This document shows, piece by piece, positions 17,072 to 24,721 of a stretch of 42,199 nucleotides of DNA. The notes beneath the pieces are model-generated. The model saw only the letters and a program-made list of their open reading frames with translations, was not told the DNA's origin and did not search any database. The DNA lies in NCBI GenBank assembly GCA_017849585.1, contig JAFIGT010000040.1:1-42199 (forward strand), written 5' to 3'. Source of the DNA: Verrucomicrobium sp. (lineage in GTDB: Bacteria; Verrucomicrobiota; Verrucomicrobiia; Methylacidiphilales; UBA1321). Position 1 is the stretch's first letter; every line of letters begins with the position of its first letter. The position numbers were made by a program, and so were the translations under genes.

Positions 17072-17195
17072 TGAAAATGGCTATTTTCAGAACAAAAGTC
17101 AGAACATGGTTTCCTATTTCATTAATGTTTGGAGACATCAATGTAGTAGCAAATTGGCCGAGTGAGCCTGTTAGGGACGTAGAAACAATTTGCTA
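17072..17195. repeat. Inverted repeats beside the tRNA attachment site
   Basis: The gap between the tRNA and the first element gene holds a 7-bp hairpin (TGAAAAT/ATTTTCA, 17072-17089) and a 10-bp exact inverted repeat (17147-17156 with 17186-17195, 29-nt spacer). Tyrosine recombinases and excisionases often use arm sites here, so these are candidate attL arm sites. Not proven. Confidence 0.4.
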
Positions 17196-17257
17196 GCTGT
17201 CGGAGAATTTGACCTAGTCTCCGCTATTTTAGACCTCAAGGGCAAAACTATTTTCGA

Positions 17258-17572
17258 CTATCTTGGGGTCATATTGCTTGCCTCACATTTCTCAATGTAT
17301 TCGAGGATAGAGGCAAGATGAAACAGCCGGGTTCCCTTGATTTGCCCCGGAGAACGAAGTGAAACGGAACGAATTTTACCTTTACCCGCCAACTCATAGA
17401 GCTTGGCGCGGCTAAGACCAGTGAAATGTTCCAAACCTCGTTTAGGTGAGCGTACCCAGACTGGAAAACATCCTTGCCTCTCACTTAGCAAATCTTGAGT
17501 ACGTTGATTAACTTCACTCTTTTGACTCTGACTGTTCTCAAGATTCATCACCTTCAATTCAGACGGTTTCAT
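17258..17572 (-). CDS. Helix-turn-helix protein, possible excisionase
   Basis: A 104-aa protein whose C-terminal half looks like a MerR/HTH_17-type winged helix (LEHFTGLSRAKLYELAGKGKIRSVSLRSPGQIKGTRLFHLASILEYIEK), the fold used by recombination directionality factors and small regulators. The N-terminal 30 residues are hydrophilic and may be extra. It is the first gene next to the tRNA attachment site, transcribed toward it, the usual place for an excisionase. It forms a tight set with the two genes upstream (23- and 15-bp gaps). Confidence 0.65.
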   Translation of the reverse strand: MKPSELKVMNLENSQSQKSEVNQRTQDLLSERQGCFPVWVRSPKRGLEHFTGLSRAKLYELAGKGKIRSVSLRSPGQIKGTRLFHLASILEYIEKCEASNMTPR

Positions 17573-17595
17573 ACGATGCGAATGGGTATTTGGAG

Positions 17596-17922
17596 TTACT
17601 TAGTTGACGGTGCGATTTGCCGAGGACGTTTTTTTGAATAGCGCTCTGTTTTTCTGGAGGCGTTTTTGTCCTGCCAGTGCTTGTTCATGAGGGCGGATGC
17701 TTTCTCAAGCCACTTGGTATCGAGCCGGAATTGTTCAATCTGGCAGGCGGCAAAATAACGCCTGCCAGTCGGGCCGGGATTGCCTAGCGGCTTGAGCAAG
17801 CGGTTGGTCACTAGCACTGGAATATCGTGGGCGTAGAATCCCAAGCACCATGCCGCTTCTTCAACCGTGAGGCGTCCGGGCAACCTCGCCAGATTGATGA
17901 ACTGATAGCGTTCCGAGTTCAT
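17596..17922 (-). CDS. Hypothetical HTH-like small protein
   Basis: A 108-aa basic protein that I do not recognise by family. The centre (LTVEEAAWCLGFYAHDIPVLVTNRLLKPLGNP, then RRYFAACQIEQF) has the spacing of an HTH_17-like DNA-binding domain: helix, turn, helix, wing, then a final helix. The C-terminus is rich in Lys and Arg. It lies between the excisionase-like gene and a 164-aa hypothetical, with short gaps, suggesting one transcript. Confidence 0.6.
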   Translation of the reverse strand: MNSERYQFINLARLPGRLTVEEAAWCLGFYAHDIPVLVTNRLLKPLGNPGPTGRRYFAACQIEQFRLDTKWLEKASALMNKHWQDKNASRKTERYSKKRPRQIAPSTK

Positions 17923-17937
17923 CGGCGCATTTTCCGA

Positions 17938-18432
17938 TTAATGGCTGACCTTCCGCTTTTTGGTCGGCTTGTATTTTTTCCAAGTGACCACGGGAGCATC
18001 TGACGTCATACACAGTTTCAAAAGTCGTCTTGCCGTGTCAGTCGGGAAGAGACTGGAAACCTGATTGGAGAACTGTTCGGGAATATTGATCCGTGTGACA
18101 ATCACCTCTCGAAAAAGCTGCGTGTAGTATTTCCCGCAGAGTTCTTTGACCGCTGAATACTCTGGCGCAGTCGAGCGTATTTCCGACTTGGGGTGTGGCG
18201 CAGGATTGGAAATATGACATTCGCCACCGCGTCCCAAAGCGATTTGAATTTTCCCGGCGTCGCTGTTGCGCTCGAAGAAATCGCAATGGATTCTCTTTTT
18301 GATTTCTTTTTCGATAGCGGCCAACTCCTTGGAGAGTTCGGCAACCCACTGTTGCAGGTCGCATCCTCTCTCGACAAGCAGGTAGGTGGGGGAATTTTTA
18401 TGGGGGAAGCAAGGCAGGCTGGGTGTTCTCAT
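17938..18432 (-). CDS. Hypothetical protein of the element's left module
   Basis: A 164-aa protein starting at the ATG of MRTPSLPCF, supported by an AAGGA 13 nt upstream; a 40-residue open extension upstream is not believed. It has a charged coiled-coil-like segment (about 30-55, ELSKELAAIEKEIKKR) and a basic Lys-rich C-terminus. No family recognised. First gene of the three-gene run toward the tRNA, so it may belong to excision or early-transfer control. Confidence 0.6.
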   Translation of the reverse strand: MRTPSLPCFPHKNSPTYLLVERGCDLQQWVAELSKELAAIEKEIKKRIHCDFFERNSDAGKIQIALGRGGECHISNPAPHPKSEIRSTAPEYSAVKELCGKYYTQLFREVIVTRINIPEQFSNQVSSLFPTDTARRLLKLCMTSDAPVVTWKKYKPTKKRKVSH

Positions 18433-18620
18433 TGAATAGGTGTTCCTTTCGATACGCCTATTCCTATCACCACAATTTTTTCGGCTAAAACGAGGTTGGC
18501 AAATTCCCTCAAAATCCCGCATTTTCCGGCATATTCTGGCGAATTCCGGCAAATAATAAATTTGACAGTTTTTTGGGGCTGGCCTGAGTGGGCGCAGATT
18601 GGGGAAGAAAAATCGACCGC

Positions 18621-18914
18621 TTACTTGGCAAGCAATCGCTCTACAGGAACCTTTAACGCCTTGGCGATGGCCAGCAATTCAAAGTCGGAGATGACGCGGC
18701 TACGCGATTCGATTTTGGCAATGGCGGTGCGACTCAACAAGATTCCCTGAGCGGCAAGTCGTCCGGCCAAGTCTTCCTGCGTGATTTTCGGAGTGGCTTT
18801 CAGGCGCAACTCACGGATGCGAGTGCCGGCGCAGTTCCAATGTCCGTCGACCTTGTTATGGTTGCGGAGGGGCGTTTTCTTTCTGGAAACGTTCTTGCGA
18901 AGCACGCTTGACAA
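18621..18914 (-). CDS. XRE-family helix-turn-helix regulator
   Basis: A protein of up to 97 aa with a Cro/C1-type HTH over about residues 30-95: IRELRLKATPKITQEDLAGRLAAQGILLSRTAIAKIESR, then SDFELLAIAKALKVPVERLL. Such proteins repress lysogeny or transfer genes in phages and integrative elements. The start is uncertain because the longest frame begins with TTG and lacks a clear ribosome binding site. It is divergent from the response-regulator gene, with about 80 bp between them, and could control both directions. Confidence 0.8.
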   Translation of the reverse strand: MSSVLRKNVSRKKTPLRNHNKVDGHWNCAGTRIRELRLKATPKITQEDLAGRLAAQGILLSRTAIAKIESRSRVISDFELLAIAKALKVPVERLLAK

Positions 18915-18995
18915 TAGGAGATAACGGCATTAAATGTGTCCTTGCGTAGAACATTCTTGATTTTGTTGAACAACCGCACAGGTGGGGTAGAAAGG

Positions 18996-19406
18996 ATGCC
19001 AGTGAAGGTACTTGTAATTGACGACCGGGAAGAGATTGGCTGGATAATCAAACGTGCGCTGGCGTTCAGCAAGACAATCGTGGAATGGGTGCCCAGCGGT
19101 CAACTGGGGATAGATCGCGCGAAGCAGGAGCCGTTCGATTTGATCCTGCTTGATGTGGAGATGCCGGGCATGGATGGCTTTGAAACGTGCCGTTATTTCA
19201 AGGCCGACAAAGCGCTCAAGTCCATGCCCGTTGTTTTTCTCTCGGGTCAAACCGATCCTGTGACCCAGATGAAGGGCTTGGAACTGGGAGCCGAATATTT
19301 CCTGTCCAAACCCATCGAGTTGGCCGAATTGTGGTCGGTCATCTCATTTCTGAGCATCCAAGAGAAAACGGTTACGGTACCGGATGCCGATCGGCTCATT
19401 CCGTGA
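18996..19406 (+). CDS. Single-domain response regulator (CheY-like) on the element
   Basis: A 136-aa receiver domain with no output domain. Acidic pair at 9-10 (VIDDREE), phosphoacceptor Asp53 (LILLDVEMPGMDG), Ser about 83 and Lys105 (LSKP) are all present, so it should be phosphorylatable. Start chosen at the ATG preceded by GGGGTAGAAAGG; a longer in-frame extension exists. No histidine kinase is nearby on the element, so it presumably takes phosphate from a host kinase. It is the only plus-strand gene in the left module, divergent from the XRE gene. Confidence 0.85.
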   Translation: MPVKVLVIDDREEIGWIIKRALAFSKTIVEWVPSGQLGIDRAKQEPFDLILLDVEMPGMDGFETCRYFKADKALKSMPVVFLSGQTDPVTQMKGLELGAEYFLSKPIELAELWSVISFLSIQEKTVTVPDADRLIP

Positions 19407-19427
19407 AGCGGGAATAAGCCTCATCCA

Positions 19428-19781
19428 TCAACACGCTTTCTTTCGAGGCAGGAACTTCTTCGGCATATACTGTTGCACAATTTCTTTCCCGGTTTTGGCG
19501 GGCTTGATCTTATACTTGCACGTCGCGCAATGCGCACAGGACGCGAATGGGTGCGGTTGTGAGATGATTTTCCCTTCGATGCTATCAGGATGCGTTTTGA
19601 TCCAGTGGATAAACCACTCTGGACGGCATTTATTATTGCGGAAGGGGCTGTCCTGGGCGTTTCGCACGCGAGTGACCAGATGTTGACCCACATTGCAAAG
19701 TTCGGCGATTTGCTCGCCTGTGAACAGATACCACGGATTGGTTATAGCGAATCTAAAAAGCTTCTCCAAATTTAACAACAT
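19428..19781 (-). CDS. Hypothetical protein with a C-terminal cysteine cluster
   Basis: A 117-aa protein. The N-terminal half has an HTH-like helical pattern (FTGEQIAELCNVGQHLVTRVRNAQDSPF), followed by a Cys-rich cluster (CAHCATCKYK, about 82-91) likely to bind zinc, then a basic tail. An AAAGGGAT sequence precedes the ATG. Family unknown; the layout suggests a small DNA-binding protein. Confidence 0.6.
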   Translation of the reverse strand: MLLNLEKLFRFAITNPWYLFTGEQIAELCNVGQHLVTRVRNAQDSPFRNNKCRPEWFIHWIKTHPDSIEGKIISQPHPFASCAHCATCKYKIKPAKTGKEIVQQYMPKKFLPRKKAC

Positions 19782-20148
19782 ATCCCTTTTACTCCATTAA
19801 TGACTATTGATTGATCTTGATTGAACTGCGGATGGGGCAATTTCCCGGATCAGGGTCAATAAGAGGGTAAAAGAGACAACCTAACCTCAGAGCCAGAGTG
19901 GCAAGAGGCCCAAGCAGACCATGCATAGAACAAACTCCTTTCCTTGGAGGCAGTGCTTATTTCCATTTAAACAACTCCTTCCGGCATGGAAGGTGTTGCT
20001 ATAGGCACTGATTGTTTAGGCAAACTATCTAAATAGTTTAGAAGGTCAATTCAAAAATGTAACACGTTATGGACAATAATTGCAGAACAGTGAAATACGC
20101 ACAAATGTGTGACCTTTGGACAAAATTGTTATTGCGTTAAAATCGCCA
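19782..20148. ncRNA. Gene-free 367 bp with a candidate structured RNA and operator-like repeat
   Basis: No coding region is supported. A two-layer fold is visible: outer arms CAGTGC (19951-19956) and GCACTG (20005-20010) enclose an 11-bp hairpin with one mismatch (19972-19982 with 19988-19998, 5-nt loop); a small CTCC/GGAG hairpin lies just before (19936-19950). Beyond it, AAACTAT-CTAA-ATAGTTT (20022-20039) is a perfect inverted repeat that looks like an operator. It could be a small RNA or a leader of the 117-aa gene. Inference from base pairing only. Confidence 0.35.
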
Positions 20149-20448
20149 CTAATCGTTGGAATTTTTTTGTGCCTTAAGCTTAGCGAGCCGCGCCGCTCGC
20201 GCTCTGGCTAATGAAGCTAACTTCTTCGGCGTGACAGTCTGCCCCCCCTTGGACTGAATCGAGGCGAGATGTGCCAGCTTTTTGGGTGTGACGGTTTTTC
20301 CGCCTTGTGAACGAATACTGGCCAAATGAGCCGCTTGCTTAGGAGTATAGGCTTTCCTGCCTTTGGTGCCGATTTTGGAAAGGAATTTAAAAACAGGATC
20401 GTCTGGTTTCAGGGAGCCCATATGTAGCTTGGATATGAGGCCAAGCAT
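20149..20448 (-). CDS. Small basic repeat protein
   Basis: A 99-aa protein (TTG start 24 bp upstream also possible). Its body is three tandem 19-residue repeats of the form (K/Q)GG.TVTPKKLAHLASIQS, encoded by about 20194-20367. The first copy is the most diverged. The tail is rich in Ala, Arg and Lys. Highly basic, so nucleic acid binding is likely; the KGG spacing is loosely reminiscent of KGG-motif stress proteins, but the family is not established. Last gene of the minus-strand maintenance unit, 15 bp after the zinc-ribbon gene. Confidence 0.6.
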   Translation of the reverse strand: MLGLISKLHMGSLKPDDPVFKFLSKIGTKGRKAYTPKQAAHLASIRSQGGKTVTPKKLAHLASIQSKGGQTVTPKKLASLARARAARLAKLKAQKNSND

Positions 20449-20487
20449 GGCGGGTGAATGGGGAAAGGGCAAGATCGCGCTGCCCCT

Positions 20488-20655
20488 TCACCTGTTCTTC
20501 TTCCGACGCGAACGAGGTGGCTTGGCAATTGTCCCGTTGCCGTAACAGCGGGGACAAGGCCGCCATTTCATCCGAAACCCTACGCTGCCGCAATTGCATC
20601 GGTCTCCATTGGGAGAAATGTAATCGCAGGGAGCGACGATGGGTTTAGTTTTCAT
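20488..20655 (-). CDS. Small zinc-ribbon protein
   Basis: A 55-aa protein starting at MKTKPIVAPC. It has two cysteine clusters (C at 10, CNC about 20, then CPRCYGNG about 34-41); the latter resembles the DnaJ-type CxxCxGxG zinc motif. The C-terminus is basic (RSRRKKNR). Its start overlaps the end of the 86-aa gene by 11 bp. Probably an accessory nucleic-acid or protein-binding factor of the element. Confidence 0.55.
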   Translation of the reverse strand: MKTKPIVAPCDYISPNGDRCNCGSVGFRMKWRPCPRCYGNGTIAKPPRSRRKKNR

Positions 20656-20905
20656 GGGCGTTGTCCCCGCCGAAATTTTCGAGTTCAAGCAACACGGCAT
20701 AAACAACGGCACTGATTAGTTTCATCGTGGACAGAGCCATGTGCGGGTCGTTGTTCCATTGATCGCGCTGCGTCATCAGGGCACGTAGGATTTCAAAACT
20801 GACGGCCTCTTTCTTTTGATATTTGGAAAGAAGATTCCATCCATTGCCCCAAGTCTCCTTGGCATGATTAATACAGTCTCGTGCGACTCGTTCCGAATGC
20901 GTCAT
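20645..20905 (-). CDS. Hypothetical protein downstream of the parB-like gene
   Basis: An 86-aa, mainly helical acidic protein with no recognised domain. GGAG lies 9 nt before the ATG. It is 66 bp downstream of the ParB-like gene and overlaps the zinc-ribbon gene by 11 bp, so it is part of the same minus-strand unit. Nothing in the sequence reveals a role. Confidence 0.6.
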   Translation of the reverse strand: MTHSERVARDCINHAKETWGNGWNLLSKYQKKEAVSFEILRALMTQRDQWNNDPHMALSTMKLISAVVYAVLLELENFGGDNAHEN

Positions 20906-20971
20906 GGCTACTCCAATCCAGAATTTCAGAATGTAGGGGAAAGGCCGGGGTCGAACTGGCCTTCCATACGG

Positions 20972-22642
20972 TTACTTTTTCGCGGGGACAAGCTGGCGCG
21001 GTTTCTGCGTCAACCGATTCACCGTCTTTACGGACGGCTCGGGTGATTCCTGCGCCTCGGCTGTCTCGGGCTTCTCCTTCGCGGCGGTTTCGATTTTCTT
21101 CAAGTCGATGCCGTAGATTTTGCAGGCCTCGGTGATGGCAGAAGGAAGCCCGTTATCCACGAAAAGCGAGTTTTCCCACATCAACGATTCAAGCGTGAAG
21201 ATCAAAGGATTGGTTCCAGCGTCCTTGGATTTCTTCAGGTAATAGGATCGCAACTCACCGTCTTTTTTCGGCGTGGTGAACCCGTGCCGCTTGGCCACAC
21301 GGCGCATCGTGTCGAAATGGGCGGTTTTCGTGGCGAGCATGAGGAGCAGACTGGCGCACTTCTTCCCGCCATCGGACAATTTCGACTGACGCTGGATCAC
21401 CTCAGAGATCACCAAGTCAACGGCGCGAATGGTGCGCTCATGCTTTTCCCGGCTGTCGCGCATCTGCTTGCGCTGCGCGATGGCCGAGGGGGACAGGTCG
21501 CCTCGCGTCTCGGAAGGCTGCGCCAAGTGCAACGTCCGTGCGGCTTCTCCCGCTTCCTTGCGTCCGATGAGTTCGTGAATCTCGCCGCTCTTATCGACGG
21601 CAACGATGATCTCTGGCCGCTCCTCCTTGGGAAGCTTGGCAATCACCTGCGCCCATGTCTTTTTCTCGGCGAATGCACACGGTTTGCTAAGTTCCATATA
21701 CGGCGCGTTGTAGTCGAGTTGGCCATGCTGGTACGGATAGAGCTTGGCCGATTCTACTGGCGATAGGACGCGCTTGCCGTCCGCCTTCGCCTTGTCGAGC
21801 AACCGGGAACGGGTGGCGTCCCGCTTCATGCGGAAACACATGGGATCGGTGCACACGTCGGCGCGTCCCACATCTGCAAAGAGTTCCTTCTCGTTTCCGG
21901 TGCGCTTGGGGCATGTGGCGCACACCCCTGCATCCGGCACAAGCGTTTTATCTTTGGCGTCAAAGGGAGCGTCCTTTAGCTGCGTCATGCACTCTTGGAG
22001 AATAATCCGGCTCGCCTCGTGATTGGAAAACGGGTCGCCCTGATGATTACCCTTCAAAATGCGACTGGTGGCATACTCTGCGACTGCGGGATTGGGAATG
22101 CGAGCGATGAGCAAGGCTACCGGGAGCGCCAGCTTTCCAGCGCGTAAGGCGGTCTTGGCCTTGTCGGGCAAACGGAGCAAGCTGATGCGTTGGTAAATGA
22201 AGGTGCGCGTTTTGCCGATCTTGGCAGCAAGCTCCTCAATGGTGGCTTTGCCCGATGTGAGTAGCCCATTGTACTGCTCGGCCTCCTCAATGGGCTGCGG
22301 GTCTTCACGCTGCGCATTCTCGATCACCTGCACCATGAGCGCGTCATGGTCATTCATCGCACGCACTACCGCTTTGATGTCGGTCTTTCCTGCGAGCTTG
22401 GAACCGCGATAGCGGCGTTCGCCCATCACGATTTCATATTTCGCCCCCGCTGCAAGGGCGGCGGCTCGGGTGGGTTCGTCCTCAATCGAGTCAACGGGAC
22501 GGACAACGATGGGCTGCAAGACTCCCTTTTCGCGGATGGAATCGGAAATCTCCTGCATCGCTTGCGGCGTGAAGGTTTTCCGGTTGGTAAGAGAGCGGAT
22601 GAGTTCAGACAGCGGGAGGTTCAACACAGTTTCAGTATTCAT
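20972..22642 (-). CDS. ParB-like nuclease/partition family protein
   Basis: A 556-aa protein starting at the ATG of MNTETVLNL; a longer frame upstream is not believed. The ParB N-terminal domain (about 5-115) includes SIREKGVLQPIVVRP, the GERRYRGSK box and ENAQREDPQPIEEAEQY. The KorB/HTH domain follows (EELAAKIGKTRTFIYQRISLLRLP). A distinct middle segment has a cysteine cluster (CATCPKRTG then CTDPMCF), probably a zinc site, and a long helical C-terminus. No ParA ATPase gene is in the window, so it may act as a regulator or transfer factor rather than in canonical partition. Third gene after DUF932 and the 316-aa protein. Confidence 0.85.
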   Translation of the reverse strand: MNTETVLNLPLSELIRSLTNRKTFTPQAMQEISDSIREKGVLQPIVVRPVDSIEDEPTRAAALAAGAKYEIVMGERRYRGSKLAGKTDIKAVVRAMNDHDALMVQVIENAQREDPQPIEEAEQYNGLLTSGKATIEELAAKIGKTRTFIYQRISLLRLPDKAKTALRAGKLALPVALLIARIPNPAVAEYATSRILKGNHQGDPFSNHEASRIILQECMTQLKDAPFDAKDKTLVPDAGVCATCPKRTGNEKELFADVGRADVCTDPMCFRMKRDATRSRLLDKAKADGKRVLSPVESAKLYPYQHGQLDYNAPYMELSKPCAFAEKKTWAQVIAKLPKEERPEIIVAVDKSGEIHELIGRKEAGEAARTLHLAQPSETRGDLSPSAIAQRKQMRDSREKHERTIRAVDLVISEVIQRQSKLSDGGKKCASLLLMLATKTAHFDTMRRVAKRHGFTTPKKDGELRSYYLKKSKDAGTNPLIFTLESLMWENSLFVDNGLPSAITEACKIYGIDLKKIETAAKEKPETAEAQESPEPSVKTVNRLTQKPRQLVPAKK

Positions 22643-22710
22643 ATTGGATCGGTGGCTAGAGTTTGGGGTGGTAAAGGGGGCGGGATATTCCCGCCCCCGG
22701 TAAAGTTCAT

Positions 22711-23661
22711 TCAATTGACGGCGTTGCACTCGACCGGAGCACCTGCAACTTCTGTCGCCGTGGCAAAGGTCGAATGGTTCCGATAGGCTTGCCAGCAACC
22801 GACTGTAGGAGACCATCGGAAGCCGGAAGATTTCAGGCGGGTTCTTACGCTGGCATCAGGTTTGCCGGGGAAGAAAAGGCGGATGCGATTGTCGGCGGGG
22901 CAATCTTCAATTCGTGCGCTTTCCCGTTCCAGCACGGTGTTGACGGCGGATTTGTTACGTTCGATCACGGTAAGACGTTCCTTCATGCGGCGAATATTCG
23001 CGCTGTTGTTGGTCAGCGCGTAGTCGGGGAAACCAATGCGACCGCAGCAATCCGGTTCCAGCATTTTAATGGCAATGCCTTCGGGGTGGCCTAATTCGAT
23101 CAAGGCTTTGACCTGCGCGTCCTTCCCTGCCTTGGCGTGCCTGCGGATCGTGGCGTTCGCCGTCCTCATGGCACCCTGAAGCTTTTCAGCCTCTTCGATA
23201 TTTTTCTTGAGCCGTTCAACGGCGTTGTCATCCCCGGCCATGATGGGGCGGCATTCGGGATGTAGTTTTTTAAGGATGGCATCCTTTGCCCGTTTGCGAA
23301 ATTCGAGGTATTCATTGATGCGCCTATGGGTGATGTCGGCGCGTTTGTTCATCCGCGCTGCCGGGAAATTGGAAGGCCCGGCGATGAGGGTTGAAACGCA
23401 ACGCGAACTGCTATGCAGGTACGCGCAATAATGTTTGCGGCATCCCTCGCGGTAGCGGTCGAATTCTGCATTGAGAAAGGCGAGTTTTTCGGGGGTTTGG
23501 GCATGTTTGCAAAGCTCCTCGTAATCAGCCATCAACGTACTTGCATAATCGGAGCGTGCGCGATTGGCTCGGCCTTCGGGGTCGTGCGAGACCCCTTGAA
23601 AGGCGGCATTGGCAAGCGATGCGGGGATTTCTGAAACGAACGATTCACGGTTGTAAGTCAT
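22711..23661 (-). CDS. Hypothetical protein of the DUF932-ParB module
   Basis: A 316-aa protein starting at MTYNRES, supported by AAGGAA 7 nt upstream. It is helical and charged in the middle (about 120-240). A short C-terminal domain, with RIRLFFPGKPDASVRTRLKSSGFRW then GCWQAYRN (about 265-300), resembles segments at the C-terminus of plasmid proteins such as the DUF3560 type; the link is tentative. It sits between DUF932 and ParB-like genes in one minus-strand unit (about 70-bp gaps). A role in element maintenance or anti-defence is inferred from context only. Confidence 0.65.
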   Translation of the reverse strand: MTYNRESFVSEIPASLANAAFQGVSHDPEGRANRARSDYASTLMADYEELCKHAQTPEKLAFLNAEFDRYREGCRKHYCAYLHSSSRCVSTLIAGPSNFPAARMNKRADITHRRINEYLEFRKRAKDAILKKLHPECRPIMAGDDNAVERLKKNIEEAEKLQGAMRTANATIRRHAKAGKDAQVKALIELGHPEGIAIKMLEPDCCGRIGFPDYALTNNSANIRRMKERLTVIERNKSAVNTVLERESARIEDCPADNRIRLFFPGKPDASVRTRLKSSGFRWSPTVGCWQAYRNHSTFATATEVAGAPVECNAVN

Positions 23662-23731
23662 AGAGAGTTCCTTTTGAAAAGTGGTTGTGAGAGGGGCGGG
23701 AAGACTCCCGCCCCTCTCCGGTGAATAACTA

Positions 23732-24574
23732 CTAGTTGAGATAACTTGCGGCCAACGCCCAGAGGTCGCGGTTGATCTGAAGTTGTGAATCCAATCCGGT
23801 GATTTTGCGCACACGCGCTATGCGGCGATCTTCCTGCAAGGCTTTGAGTCGGTCGGGACGTGAACCACGTATCATGCGCTCTTGAACGACATTGAACGTT
23901 TGCCATAGCGAATTGCCGTGATCCGCAGCGCGAAGGGGTTCCAGCAACTTGACAGGATAGACAGGCGACTCCTCAACGCTGTCGTAACGCAATGCCAAGG
24001 CACGGGAGGCAAAGTTAAGCTTTTCCTCGTCGCTCAATGTCCGCTGCCGGAATGATTCAATATGACTGCCGATCTGGTCGGAATTTCCCGCGATTTTCTG
24101 CGACACGGTAATCACTTCGTCAATCGTGCGGTGAGTATGCCGGACAGAAACCGCGCTGAAGGTGGCATCGGACACGACAAGGCCATTGGTGCACACCTGA
24201 CGAAATACCCCCGCATAGAGACGGAACGCGCAACCGCCGTCATGTGAGTTCATCATTACTAACTCAATGCGGCTGTCGCCGAGTGGCGTTGTATTCAATT
24301 CACTGCGCCGATGAAAGCGCACCAAGTGTTTTTGAAATCCTTTGCGGCCTTCTTCGCGTGCGGTCTGTTCTTGCACGGAAACGGGAGCCCATCCCGATTC
24401 CCGCAACGCATCAATAACGGTAGCGGTGGGAAAGAAGCTGTAACGCTCGGTGGTGGCTTCGTGCGCTTTCGCTGCGAAAGCGGAGGGAACACGCGCCGTC
24501 AATTCCTCGCGGGAAAGCTCGGCAGCGGCGGAACGCATCATGTAACGATTCGGGATTACGAGTGTTTGAGTCAT
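23732..24574 (-). CDS. DUF932 phage/plasmid-related protein
   Basis: A 280-aa protein of the DUF932 type, common on plasmids, phages and integrative elements. Visible features are the N-terminal RYSFFPTATVIDALRESGW, the HLVRFHRRS strand, then RLYAGVFRQVCTNGLVVSD, which is a recurrent core of this family. Biochemical function is unknown. First gene of a six-gene minus-strand unit. Immediately upstream are a hairpin (ACGTCT/AGACGT, 24593-24609) and an operator-like palindrome, so its expression is probably controlled. Confidence 0.85.
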   Translation of the reverse strand: MTQTLVIPNRYMMRSAAAELSREELTARVPSAFAAKAHEATTERYSFFPTATVIDALRESGWAPVSVQEQTAREEGRKGFQKHLVRFHRRSELNTTPLGDSRIELVMMNSHDGGCAFRLYAGVFRQVCTNGLVVSDATFSAVSVRHTHRTIDEVITVSQKIAGNSDQIGSHIESFRQRTLSDEEKLNFASRALALRYDSVEESPVYPVKLLEPLRAADHGNSLWQTFNVVQERMIRGSRPDRLKALQEDRRIARVRKITGLDSQLQINRDLWALAASYLN

Positions 24575-24639
24575 ATTTTAACTAGCCTTTTTACGTCTGG
24601 CTTAGACGTTTAAGTTTATTGTTCTGTGTGACTTACGAT

Positions 24640-24654
24640 GTGTATACTATACAC
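24640..24654. promoter_or_regulatory. Palindromic operator-like site upstream of the DUF932 unit
   Basis: GTGTATA and TATACAC pair exactly around a single C. A related half-copy (GTGTATTGTATAG, 24664-24676) follows at about two helical turns. Such paired sites suggest binding of a dimeric repressor, for example the element's XRE protein. It lies 66 bp upstream of the DUF932 start codon. Confidence 0.5.
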
Positions 24655-24721
24655 AAAACATGCGTGTATTGTATAGAGATAAATCTATATAAATCTTTGC
24701 TTTTCAGAGGGAAAACAGAGA

